From Novosphingobium meiothermophilum (GTDB lineage Bacteria > Pseudomonadota > Alphaproteobacteria > Sphingomonadales > Sphingomonadaceae): DNA of 64,000 nucleotides. Position numbers and translations under genes: made by a program. The stretch covers positions 186,001 to 250,000 of the forward strand of contig NZ_QGHL01000004.1 of NCBI RefSeq assembly GCF_003171715.1, read 5' to 3'. Below, piece after piece: positions 27,359-35,916 of the stretch. The notes beneath the pieces are model-generated. The model was not told the origin of the DNA, ran no database searches, and was given only the letters and a program-made list of their open reading frames with translations. Within the stretch, counting starts at the first letter, position 1; every line of letters starts with the position of its first letter.

Positions 27359-28251
27359 GCCCCGATGCCGTGCTTGCGCCCATGCTTGCGGTTGTAGGCG
27401 TTGATCCATTCCAGCGTCTTGGTCAGCCCGCCAAAGGGGTAGAAGTGGAGGCGCACCTTGCCGTGCTCCGGTCCCAAACCCTTGGCAAAGGCATCAACCA
27501 GTTTGTCCGGCCCCGCCGTGCCGAGCAGGTTCGTCACCGAGATTCCGTATTTCTTCAGCACTGCGGTGGAGGCGCCAACGCCGCAACGCGCGGCAAAGGC
27601 CAGCAGGCGCTTGATCCCTGCCGGGCCGGGCACCCCGATGCGCACGGGAGCTTCGATGCCGCGTGCGCGCAGTTCCCTGAGCCAGCGCAGGAAGGCATCG
27701 GGATCGAAGCCGAACTGGGTCACGATCAGCGGAGCCATGCCGCGCCGCTCGATTTCGGCCACCTTCTTTTCCAGCACGGCCCAGCACTCGGCCTCGGTCA
27801 TGTTCGGATGGCCTTCGGGATGCCCGCCAATGCCGATGGCCTTGATGCCCGCGCGTTCGAACGCGCCCGTGGCAATCAGTGCCGAAGTGTCGAAATAGGG
27901 GCCGACCGGTTCGGGCGGATCGCCTGCAACGATGAAGCAGCGCTCAACCCCCGCCTGTTCAACCACGGCGCGCAGGTAGCCTTCGAAATCGTCCTCGGAC
28001 GTGATCCGCCGCGCGGAGAAGTGGGGCATCGGCTCGAAGCCAAGCTGGCGCACCGCAACTGTGGCGGCTACACGCGCGGCAACATCTTCGCCGGGCAGGA
28101 AGGTGATGGCAATGGGCGTGTCAGCCGGGATGAGCGGCGCGGCATCGCGCAGCGACGCCTCGTCCTTCGCGGTCATCTCAAGGCTGAAGCCATCGGTGAT
28201 CCCGTCGGGTTCCTTGTCCCAGTTGGGATGGATGAGCGATGCCTTTGCCAT
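27355..28251 (-). CDS. metF: Methylenetetrahydrofolate reductase
   Basis: A 298-residue FAD-type MTHFR barrel. Seen: the AITFLPGEDVAARVAA strand near the start, RCFIVAGDPPEPVGPY (the usual RGD-like turn region), GIGGHPEGHPNM and VTQFGFDPDAFLRWL, all typical of MetF. Directly after an O-demethylase gene it most likely runs in the oxidising direction, turning methyl-THF into methylene-THF, as in vanillate-degrading sphingomonads. Start 28251 has an AGAGAGG ribosome site. It follows the demethylase by 83 bases that contain a hairpin. Confidence 0.93.
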   Translation of the reverse strand: MAKASLIHPNWDKEPDGITDGFSLEMTAKDEASLRDAAPLIPADTPIAITFLPGEDVAARVAATVAVRQLGFEPMPHFSARRITSEDDFEGYLRAVVEQAGVERCFIVAGDPPEPVGPYFDTSALIATGAFERAGIKAIGIGGHPEGHPNMTEAECWAVLEKKVAEIERRGMAPLIVTQFGFDPDAFLRWLRELRARGIEAPVRIGVPGPAGIKRLLAFAARCGVGASTAVLKKYGISVTNLLGTAGPDKLVDAFAKGLGPEHGKVRLHFYPFGGLTKTLEWINAYNRKHGRKHGIGA

Positions 28252-28279
28252 TTTCGGGATCCTCTCTGGAGATCGAACG

Positions 28280-28323
28280 GCCCGCCCGGCCATCCTTGCG
28301 ATGATCCGGGCGGGCTCTTTTCG
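28280..28323. other. Intercistronic hairpin between the demethylase gene and metF
   Basis: A perfect 10-base stem GCCCGCCCGG (28280-28289) with CCGGGCGGGC (28306-28315) and a 16-base loop. On the plus strand TCTTTT follows, a terminator-like end, although no plus-strand gene precedes it. On the minus strand it stands between demethylase and metF without a T-run, so it may be a transcript stabiliser or processing point that sets the ratio of the two enzymes. Confidence 0.6.
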
Positions 28324-28334
28324 TTCAATGAGGC

Positions 28335-29750
<1,416 letters not shown>

Positions 29751-29765
29751 CTAGAAAAAGACACG

Positions 29766-29794
29766 TTGAAAAACTTGTATGCAACACATACAAT
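29766..29794 (+). promoter_or_regulatory. purU promoter with overlapping palindromic operator
   Basis: A near-consensus promoter TTGAAA (29766-29771), 17-base spacer, TACAAT (29789-29794) points toward purU. The palindrome TTGTATGCAACACATACAA (29775-29793, perfect 7-base arms, 5-base centre) fills the spacer and most of the -10 box. A protein bound there would block polymerase, so a repressor is likely. The same site lies 40 bases before the demethylase start on the other strand and can control both directions. Confidence 0.8.
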
Positions 29795-29860
29795 TTTACG
29801 CGAGATTCGCAATGCCAAATGTTGCGCTCTATGCGGCGCACACCTGAGGGAGAGATTTTG

Positions 29861-30715
29861 ATGAGTGCATCGCTGATTCTGACGCTGTCGTGCGAAGACC
29901 AGCCGGGGATCGTCGCCCGCGTCACCGGCAACCTCTTCGAGGCTGGCGGCAACATCGAGGAAGCCCAGCAGTTCGACGATGCGCTGAGCGGCCGCTTCTT
30001 CATGCGCGTGGTGTTCAACCCCGGCGCGGCAACGGTCGATGATTTCCGCGCGTCGTTTGCCCCCGTGGCGAACCAGTATGCGATGGACTGGCACATCCGC
30101 GACACCGCCGTGAAGCGCAAGGTCATCCTCATGGTCAGCAAGTTCGACCACTGCCTTGGCGATCTGCTCTACCGCACCCGCATCGGCGAACTGCCGATGG
30201 ACGTGGTGGCCATCATCGGCAACCACCCGAAGGAAGCGCTCTCGATCTCGCTGATGGGCGATGTGCCTTATCATCACCTGCCCATCACCAGGGACACGAA
30301 GCCGCAGCAGGAAGCCGAAGTGAAGCGCATCGTTACCGAAACCGGCGCGGAACTGGTGGTGCTGGCGCGCTACATGCAGATCCTTTCGGATGATCTGGCC
30401 GCGTTCCTTTCGGGCCGCTGCATCAACATCCACCACTCGTTCCTGCCCAGCTTCAAGGGTGCCAAGCCCTATCATCAGGCTCATGCCCGCGGCGTGAAGA
30501 TGATCGGCGCGACCGGCCACTACGTTACCGCCGATCTCGATGAAGGCCCGATCATCCATCAGGATGTAGAAGCCGTCACCCACGCCGACAGCCCGGAAGA
30601 TCTCGTGCGCAAGGGCCGCGACGTGGAACGCCGGGTTCTTGCCGAAGCGGTGCGGCTCCACCTTGAGGATCGCGCGCTCATCAACGGCAACAAGACGGTT
30701 GTCTTCAAAAGCTGA
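29861..30715 (+). CDS. purU: Formyltetrahydrofolate deformylase
   Basis: A 284-residue protein: an N-terminal ACT domain (about 5-80, LSCEDQPGIVARVTGNLFEA) and a formyltransferase-like domain (about 90-284) with INIHHSFLPSFKGAKPYHQA and GATGHYVTADLDEGPII, the PurU hallmarks including the His and Asp of the active site. It releases formate and free tetrahydrofolate. Beside an O-demethylase and metF it would drain the C1 pool, so THF is regenerated for the next methyl transfer. Start 29861 has a GGGAGAG ribosome site. Confidence 0.95.
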   Translation: MSASLILTLSCEDQPGIVARVTGNLFEAGGNIEEAQQFDDALSGRFFMRVVFNPGAATVDDFRASFAPVANQYAMDWHIRDTAVKRKVILMVSKFDHCLGDLLYRTRIGELPMDVVAIIGNHPKEALSISLMGDVPYHHLPITRDTKPQQEAEVKRIVTETGAELVVLARYMQILSDDLAAFLSGRCINIHHSFLPSFKGAKPYHQAHARGVKMIGATGHYVTADLDEGPIIHQDVEAVTHADSPEDLVRKGRDVERRVLAEAVRLHLEDRALINGNKTVVFKS

Positions 30716-30798
30716 GCCTCGTTCTTTTGCGCGGTTGAGATCGGACGGTGGCAGGCGCACAATGCCCTTGCCGCCGTTCGGCCAAGGGGAGAGGAACG

Positions 30799-31200
30799 AT
30801 GCAGGTCAACGCGCTCGACCATGTGAACATCATCACCGACCGGCTGGACGAAACCGCCGAGTTCTATCGCGCCCTGCTGGGTCTTGAGCGGCGCAATGGC
30901 CCTCCCCCGTTGACTCCGCAGAACGCCCAGTGGATGCACGATGCCTCAGGGCGACCGATCATTCACATCAACGCCGTCGATTGCCCGCGCGCCTATGACC
31001 GCGAAGTGCAGCCCGGTTCGCTGACCGGCGCCATCCACCACGTCGCGCTCAATTGCAGCGGCTATGACACGGTGCTTGAACGGATCACGGCAATGCGGCT
31101 CGATTGCCAGACCAACACGGTCGAAGCCATCGGCCTGCGCCAGATTTTCACGGCAGACCCCAACAACGTTCTGCTGGAACTCAATTTCTTCGGGGACTGA
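30799..31200 (+). CDS. VOC superfamily (glyoxalase/dioxygenase fold) protein
   Basis: A 133-residue single VOC module with candidate metal ligands His8 (LDHVNI), His56, His80 or His81 (AIHHVAL) and Glu127 (NVLLELNFF). Such proteins can be lyases, isomerases or small ring-cleavage-type dioxygenases. It follows purU by 83 bases with a strong GGGGAGAGG ribosome site and probably shares its promoter. Placement suggests a part in the same catabolic pathway. Converges on the dioxygenase gene with 3 bases between. Confidence 0.82.
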   Translation: MQVNALDHVNIITDRLDETAEFYRALLGLERRNGPPPLTPQNAQWMHDASGRPIIHINAVDCPRAYDREVQPGSLTGAIHHVALNCSGYDTVLERITAMRLDCQTNTVEAIGLRQIFTADPNNVLLELNFFGD

Positions 31201-31203
31201 TGG

Positions 31204-32106
31204 CTATTGCGGGCGCTCGCCCGCCATGGTCGTGCGATACATCTCGCGGCGGAACCCGTCGTAATCGTTGGGCGCAAGGTGAAGGGCGGACCGGTTGTCC
31301 CACATGGCGATCATGCCCGGCTCCCAGCGCAGGCGGCAGGTGAACCCGGCCTGCGTGATATGGCGCACCAGAAAGTCCAGTATCGGACGGCTTTCCGCGT
31401 CAGTCATGCCTTCGATGCCCACGGCATAGACCTCGTCCACATAAAGCGACGGCAGACCAGTGAAGGGGTGCGTGCGCACCAGCGGATGAAAATTGCCTGC
31501 AAGCGCGGACCGGCGGCGGTCCTCACTGGCAAAGGCCATCGGTTTGCCGCTGATCCGCTCCTGCGTGAACACGTTGGCCTCGGCCGACATGTGCACCCGC
31601 AGCGGCCGCAGCATGGCCTGCATCGCGGGGCTGAGCATCCGCCAGGCCAGTTGCGTATCAGCCCAGGTGGTGTCGCCGCCATAGGGGGGCACCTCCACCG
31701 CGCGCAGGATCGTCACCGAAGGCGGTTCGTCGAGAAAGGGCGAATCGGTATGCCAGCCGCTGCCGAACAGCGCCTTGGTTCGGGTATCGGCCTCCTTGAT
31801 GAGCGGGTGGACATTGCGGTGCCCCTCCACCCCTTGCGTGTAGGCATCGACGGCAAACGGGCCGAAGCGGCGGCTGAAGGCTTCGTGTTCGGCGTGGGTC
31901 AGATGCTGACCGCGCAGGAACACCATCTTGTGCCGCCAGAGCGCATCGGCAATCTCGTCGAAGGCTTCGTCCGTAAGGCTTGCGCCCAGATGCACGCCGG
32001 TGATCTCGGCGCCCATCGCCGCCGTCAGGGGATGCGCGGTGATGTGCCGATAGGCCTTCGCGGCATTGTCGAAATCGCCCTGCGGACTGAGCCTCACCTC
32101 ACGCAT
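31204..32106 (-). CDS. TauD/TfdA family alpha-ketoglutarate-dependent dioxygenase
   Basis: A 300-residue non-haem iron dioxygenase. Iron ligands are His119 and Asp121 (GWHTDSPF) and His276 (ALHLAPND); Arg287 or Arg291 should bind 2-oxoglutarate. TauD and TfdA oxidise a C-H bond next to a heteroatom and release an aldehyde or ketone, which includes cleaving ether bonds in 2,4-D. It is the last gene of a minus-strand operon led by the aldehyde dehydrogenase. Taurine itself is unlikely as no sulfonate genes are near. Confidence 0.9.
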   Translation of the reverse strand: MREVRLSPQGDFDNAAKAYRHITAHPLTAAMGAEITGVHLGASLTDEAFDEIADALWRHKMVFLRGQHLTHAEHEAFSRRFGPFAVDAYTQGVEGHRNVHPLIKEADTRTKALFGSGWHTDSPFLDEPPSVTILRAVEVPPYGGDTTWADTQLAWRMLSPAMQAMLRPLRVHMSAEANVFTQERISGKPMAFASEDRRRSALAGNFHPLVRTHPFTGLPSLYVDEVYAVGIEGMTDAESRPILDFLVRHITQAGFTCRLRWEPGMIAMWDNRSALHLAPNDYDGFRREMYRTTMAGERPQ

Positions 32107-32122
32107 TGCCTGCCCCCTCGCT

Positions 32123-32866
32123 TCAGCCCGGTATGGCCCCTTCCAGTGCGTCGGCCAGCTCTTCCGGCTTCGACAGGTAGGGGCTGTGATCGGCCTCCAG
32201 TGTCACCACCTTCGCCCCCGGCGAAAACTGTTGCATCTTGCGCTGGCTGTCGATCGGAATGGTCCGATCGAGCGTGCATTCCACATAAGTGCGCGGCAGG
32301 CTGCCCCAGCGCTCCGCCGTCACTTGCAGCTTTTCCGAACGCGGTCCGTGCGGTTCGGCCACCAGCCGTTCCATGGCGGCCGCCACCAGATCAGGCGGGG
32401 AAACCTGGGCAAAGACCGGCGCAGCGTTCTCACGGTCGATCTCCGTGGCAATGCCGCCATGAACCTTGCGGATGATGCCATCGAAGGCGGGGTTCGGCCC
32501 CTCCAGTTCCTTGAACTCGGCGCGGCTCATCCCGTCGGGAAGCATCATCGCACAGATATAGACCAGCGCATCCATCGCATCGGGGTGGCGCTCTGCCGCC
32601 GTGGAAACCACCAGCCCCCCGCGCGAATGGCCCGCCAGCACCACCGGCCCGCCACAGGCCGCGCGCACCTCGCGGCAATGCTGCGCAGCAAAATCGGCCC
32701 ATCCGGCAAGGGTGACGGCGGCCATTTCATCGGCCGAACCTCCCATGCCGGGAAGCGTCGGGGCTGCGACCACGTGTCCGCGCGCGCGCAGGATCGCGGC
32801 AACCGGATCAAAGCACCAGCCACCATGCCAGGAACCGTGAATCAGAACAAAACCTGCCAACTTCAA
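32123..32866 (-). CDS. Alpha/beta hydrolase
   Basis: About 247 residues with the oxyanion turn IHGSWHGGWCFDP, the nucleophile Ser in LAGHSRGGLVV and a His near the end in EADHSPYLSKPEE. It belongs to the same broad esterase group as the hydrolase at 26690-27358 but is clearly different in sequence. The start is uncertain: TTG at 32866 overlaps the previous stop (TTGA), TTG at 32860 has GGAG six bases before it, and a GTG at 32890 also exists. Fourth gene of the aldehyde dehydrogenase operon. Confidence 0.8.
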   Translation of the reverse strand: MKLAGFVLIHGSWHGGWCFDPVAAILRARGHVVAAPTLPGMGGSADEMAAVTLAGWADFAAQHCREVRAACGGPVVLAGHSRGGLVVSTAAERHPDAMDALVYICAMMLPDGMSRAEFKELEGPNPAFDGIIRKVHGGIATEIDRENAAPVFAQVSPPDLVAAAMERLVAEPHGPRSEKLQVTAERWGSLPRTYVECTLDRTIPIDSQRKMQQFSPGAKVVTLEADHSPYLSKPEELADALEGAIPG

Positions 32867-33318
32867 CTCCGTGCGATGAATTGCGCCCACACCGCCGCTT
32901 CGGGCCGGTCATGGCCATCGGGCGACCATTGCCGTGCCATGATCGCCCGCGCGGCAGGCTCATCCATGCCGCAGCAATCGCGGTGATAGCGATAGAAGAA
33001 CGCCGAGACCCGCCAGTTCATGATGCAGTGCACGTGAACCGGCTTTGCGCCCTGCTCCAGCGCGGCCACGAAACGCCGGAAATGCGTTTCGTCGGGCGCA
33101 TCGAAGGGCACCGGAATATGGGTATAGGCAATGCCGGCGGCCGCCAGCTTGTCGCCCTCGTCCGCCAGCGCTTCGGGATGGGTTTCCAGCGCAAGGTTGA
33201 TGACATGGCGCACACCCATGTCGGCAAGGCGCGCCACGTCCCTGTCCTCAAGCCTGCCCGATGTGGTGATCTGCGCATCCAGCCGCTGCCATGCGCGGAT
33301 GTCATCGGGATCGGCCAT
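32863..33318 (-). CDS. Dual-specificity phosphatase-like protein (DUF442 type)
   Basis: A 151-residue protein with the fold pattern of the DUF442/beta-lactamase-hydrolase-like phosphatases. The active-site loop is HVHCIMNWR: Cys98 and Arg103 with four residues between them, where classical tyrosine phosphatases have five. DUF442 proteins also have CX4R, so the loop is not broken. A phosphatase is unexpected inside a catabolic operon; it could be an enzyme on a small molecule or a regulator. Eleven bases after the amidohydrolase gene. Confidence 0.75.
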   Translation of the reverse strand: MADPDDIRAWQRLDAQITTSGRLEDRDVARLADMGVRHVINLALETHPEALADEGDKLAAAGIAYTHIPVPFDAPDETHFRRFVAALEQGAKPVHVHCIMNWRVSAFFYRYHRDCCGMDEPAARAIMARQWSPDGHDRPEAAVWAQFIARS

Positions 33319-33329
33319 CGCGCCAGCCC

Positions 33330-34202
33330 TCAGGCCAGACCCAGCAGGCGCGCGGCATTGTCCTTCATGATGCCCGGCATGACCTCTTCCTTGAAGCCCA
33401 CCTTCAGCGCGGCCTCGATCCACTTCTGCGGGTGGATCAGCGGGAAGTCCGAACCGAACAGCATCTTCTTCTTCAGCTGCGTGTTGGCATACTGGATGAT
33501 CTGCGGCGCGAAATACTTGGGCGACCAGCCCGAAAGGTCGATGAACACGTTGTCCTTGTGCAGCGCCATCGAAAGGCTCTCGTCAACCCACGGCCAGGAA
33601 GGATGCGCAAGGATGATCTTCATGTCGGGAAAATCGACCGCCACATCATCGACCAGCATGGGCTGACCGTATTTCAGCCGCATCCCGCCGCCGCCGCGCA
33701 TCCCGGTGCCCATGCCGGAATGGCCGGTGTGGAAGATCGCCGGAAGACCATATTCGGCGATCACCTCGTAGATGGGATAGCCCACGCGGTCTGCCGGATG
33801 GCAGTTCTGGGCAATGCCGTGGAACTTGAAGCCGCGCACGCCATAGTTCTCGATCAGGTCGCGCGCCTCGCGGGCGCCATACTTGCCCTTGTGCGGATCG
33901 ATCGAGGCAAAGGCGATGCAGATGTCATCGTTCTTGAGCGCGATCTCGGCGACTTCGTAGTTCGAGACGCGCTTGGCGCCCATGCCGCATTCGGCATCCA
34001 CGGTGAACATGCAGAAGGCAATCTGCTGTTCGCGGTAGATTTCCACGATTTCGGGCATCTTGGGGCGCTCGCGCGGGGCCTTGAAATAGGCCGAGGCGGC
34101 ATCGAAGAACTGGCCCATCACCGGATCTTCGGGATCATGGCACGAAACCTCGGCGTGAACGTGAACGTCGATCGCCTTGATCTTCGAAAGGTCGATGGGC
34201 AC
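33330..34202 (-). CDS. Amidohydrolase family 2 (metal-dependent decarboxylase/hydrolase type)
   Basis: A 290-residue barrel protein with the metal motif His14-x-His16 (IDVHVHAE), further His residues in FKFHGIAQN, IFHTGHSG and ILAHPSWPW, and Asp252 in FGSDFP. This family includes 5-carboxyvanillate decarboxylase LigW, ACMS decarboxylase, ring-cleavage product hydratases and the beta-ketoacyl-CoA hydrolase of p-coumarate catabolism. Any of these would suit an aromatic pathway. GTG start at 34202 is supported by AGGAG seven bases upstream. Second gene of the operon. Confidence 0.86.
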   Translation of the reverse strand: MPIDLSKIKAIDVHVHAEVSCHDPEDPVMGQFFDAASAYFKAPRERPKMPEIVEIYREQQIAFCMFTVDAECGMGAKRVSNYEVAEIALKNDDICIAFASIDPHKGKYGAREARDLIENYGVRGFKFHGIAQNCHPADRVGYPIYEVIAEYGLPAIFHTGHSGMGTGMRGGGGMRLKYGQPMLVDDVAVDFPDMKIILAHPSWPWVDESLSMALHKDNVFIDLSGWSPKYFAPQIIQYANTQLKKKMLFGSDFPLIHPQKWIEAALKVGFKEEVMPGIMKDNAARLLGLA

Positions 34203-34224
34203 TGGCAGTCTCCTGATCGGGCAG

Positions 34225-34258
34225 CCGCGCCATTCCTGCCTTTGCGGGAACGGCGCGG
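34225..34258. other. Intercistronic hairpin between the aldehyde dehydrogenase and amidohydrolase genes
   Basis: CCGCGCC (34225-34231) pairs with GGCGCGG (34252-34258), and inside it TTCCTGC with GCGGGAA (one wobble pair), closing on a short CTTT loop. There is no T-run on the minus strand, so it likely protects or processes the message rather than ending it. Confidence 0.55.
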
Positions 34259-34269
34259 ATGGCGCCGCT

Positions 34270-35784
34270 TCACATCTGGATGATGACGGTCTTGGTTTCG
34301 AGATAGGCTTCGATCCCGGCCCGTCCCTGTTCGCGGCCCAGACCGGATTCCTTGTAGCCGCCAAAAGGCAGCGCGGTATCGATCATGGCGTGGCAATTGC
34401 CCCAGACCGTGCCCGACTTGATGCGCGCGGCCAGCTTGTGCATTATCGAAATGTCGCGCGTCCACACCCCGGCGCCAAGCCCGAAGCAGGTGTCGTTGGC
34501 CATCTTCGCCACTTCATCCAGATCGTCGAAGCGCTGGGCCACCACCACCGGGCCGAAGATTTCCTCGCGCACGACCGACATCTGCGGGTTCACATCGGCA
34601 AGGATCGTGGGGTTCACGTAATAGCCGCCCTCGGCGCTTGGCGCATCGCCGCCGAGCACGACGCTGGCGCCATCACGCTTGCCCGCCTCGATATAGCCCA
34701 TCACGCGGTCATGCTGCTCCTTGCTGACCAGCGGCCCCATGTGCGCCTCAGGATCAAGCGAAGGGCGCGGCGCCCAGAACGGCGCGGTCTGCGCCATGCC
34801 TTCAAGCACGCTGTCGAACACCGATCTGTGCGCATAGAGCCGCGATCCGGCCACGCAGACCTGACCCGAATTGAAGAAGATCGCGCCCGCAACGCCGGGC
34901 GCCACCTGCGCCACGTCCACATCGGGCATGACCACCACGGGGCTTTTCCCGCCCAGTTCCAGCGTCACGCGCTTGAGCGTGTCGGTGGCATTGCGGTTGA
35001 TGACCTTGCCGATCTCGGTTGATCCGGTGAAGGCCACCTTGTCCACGTCGGGATGCTTCACCATCCTGTCGCCAGCGGTATGGCCGTTGCCGGTGATGAT
35101 GTTGATGACGCCTGCGGGGAAGCCCGCCTCAACCACGAGATCCGCCAGCTTGAGCGCGGTGAGCGAGGTCTGCTCGGCAGGTTTCAGCACCAGCGTGCAG
35201 CCCGCCGCCAGCGCGGGCGCGATCTTGAGGCAGGCCATCAGCAGCGGGAAGTTCCACGGCACGATCTGCGCGCACACGCCCACCGGTTCCTTCACCGTGT
35301 AGCTGAACACCATGCCGCCCGGCATCGTGTAGGGCGGGATCGTATCGCCACCCACCTTGCTGGCCCACCCGGCCATGAAACGAAGCTGGCTGATTGCGCC
35401 GGGAATGTCGACCGCGCCCGCCATACCCTTGGGCTTGCCGTTGTCGATCGCTTCGAGTTCGGCGAACAGGTCGGCGTTGGCTTCGAGAAGATCGGCCAGA
35501 CGGTTCATCGTGCGGTCGCGCACCATCGGCGGCAGGCCCGACCAGCGGCCATCATCGAACGCGGCGCGCGCGGCGGCCACCGCCCGGTCAACGTCGCGGT
35601 CCGAGGCATCGACAATGTGGCCGACAATCTTTCCGTTCGACGGGTCTTCCACCGCGATCACCTCGCCGTGGCTGCTGTCGACCCATTCGTTGTTGATGAA
35701 AAGCTGCGGCTTGCGCGCGAGGAATGCCTTGGCGGCCTGCGAGTATTCAGGCTGCACGCGGCTGATCGTGGTCATGTCGTTCAT
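34270..35784 (-). CDS. NAD(P)-dependent aldehyde dehydrogenase
   Basis: A 504-residue ALDH with Asn178 (PWNFP), general base Glu277 (LELGGKSP) and nucleophile Cys310 (NSGQVCVAG). It is closest in pattern to phenylacetaldehyde/betaine-aldehyde type enzymes and oxidises an aldehyde to the acid. As the first gene of the five-gene operon it likely handles the aldehyde made by the PQQ dehydrogenase or by the TauD-type dioxygenase. An operator of the same type as at purU lies 44 bases before its start. Confidence 0.94.
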   Translation of the reverse strand: MNDMTTISRVQPEYSQAAKAFLARKPQLFINNEWVDSSHGEVIAVEDPSNGKIVGHIVDASDRDVDRAVAAARAAFDDGRWSGLPPMVRDRTMNRLADLLEANADLFAELEAIDNGKPKGMAGAVDIPGAISQLRFMAGWASKVGGDTIPPYTMPGGMVFSYTVKEPVGVCAQIVPWNFPLLMACLKIAPALAAGCTLVLKPAEQTSLTALKLADLVVEAGFPAGVINIITGNGHTAGDRMVKHPDVDKVAFTGSTEIGKVINRNATDTLKRVTLELGGKSPVVVMPDVDVAQVAPGVAGAIFFNSGQVCVAGSRLYAHRSVFDSVLEGMAQTAPFWAPRPSLDPEAHMGPLVSKEQHDRVMGYIEAGKRDGASVVLGGDAPSAEGGYYVNPTILADVNPQMSVVREEIFGPVVVAQRFDDLDEVAKMANDTCFGLGAGVWTRDISIMHKLAARIKSGTVWGNCHAMIDTALPFGGYKESGLGREQGRAGIEAYLETKTVIIQM

Positions 35785-35826
35785 TGCCGACTCCTCTCCG
35801 TAAAACTGCTGTGCTTTCCCTTGATC

Positions 35827-35853
35827 TTAGTATGCAACGCATACAATTTTCAA
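35827..35853 (-). promoter_or_regulatory. Promoter/operator of the aldehyde dehydrogenase operon
   Basis: On the plus strand TAGTATGCAACGCATACAA (35828-35846) matches the purU-demethylase operator at 17 of 19 positions and has its own perfect GTATGC/GCATAC arms. On the minus strand a TTGAAA (35853-35848) and a TACTAA (35832-35827) flank it with a 15-base spacer, so the operator again sits on the core promoter. Confidence 0.75.
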
Positions 35854-35916
35854 GCCGGATCAAGACACCTCGCCCCCGTACTGGAGGGGCGCGATGTCCC
35901 GGCCCGGTCGGGCTGC

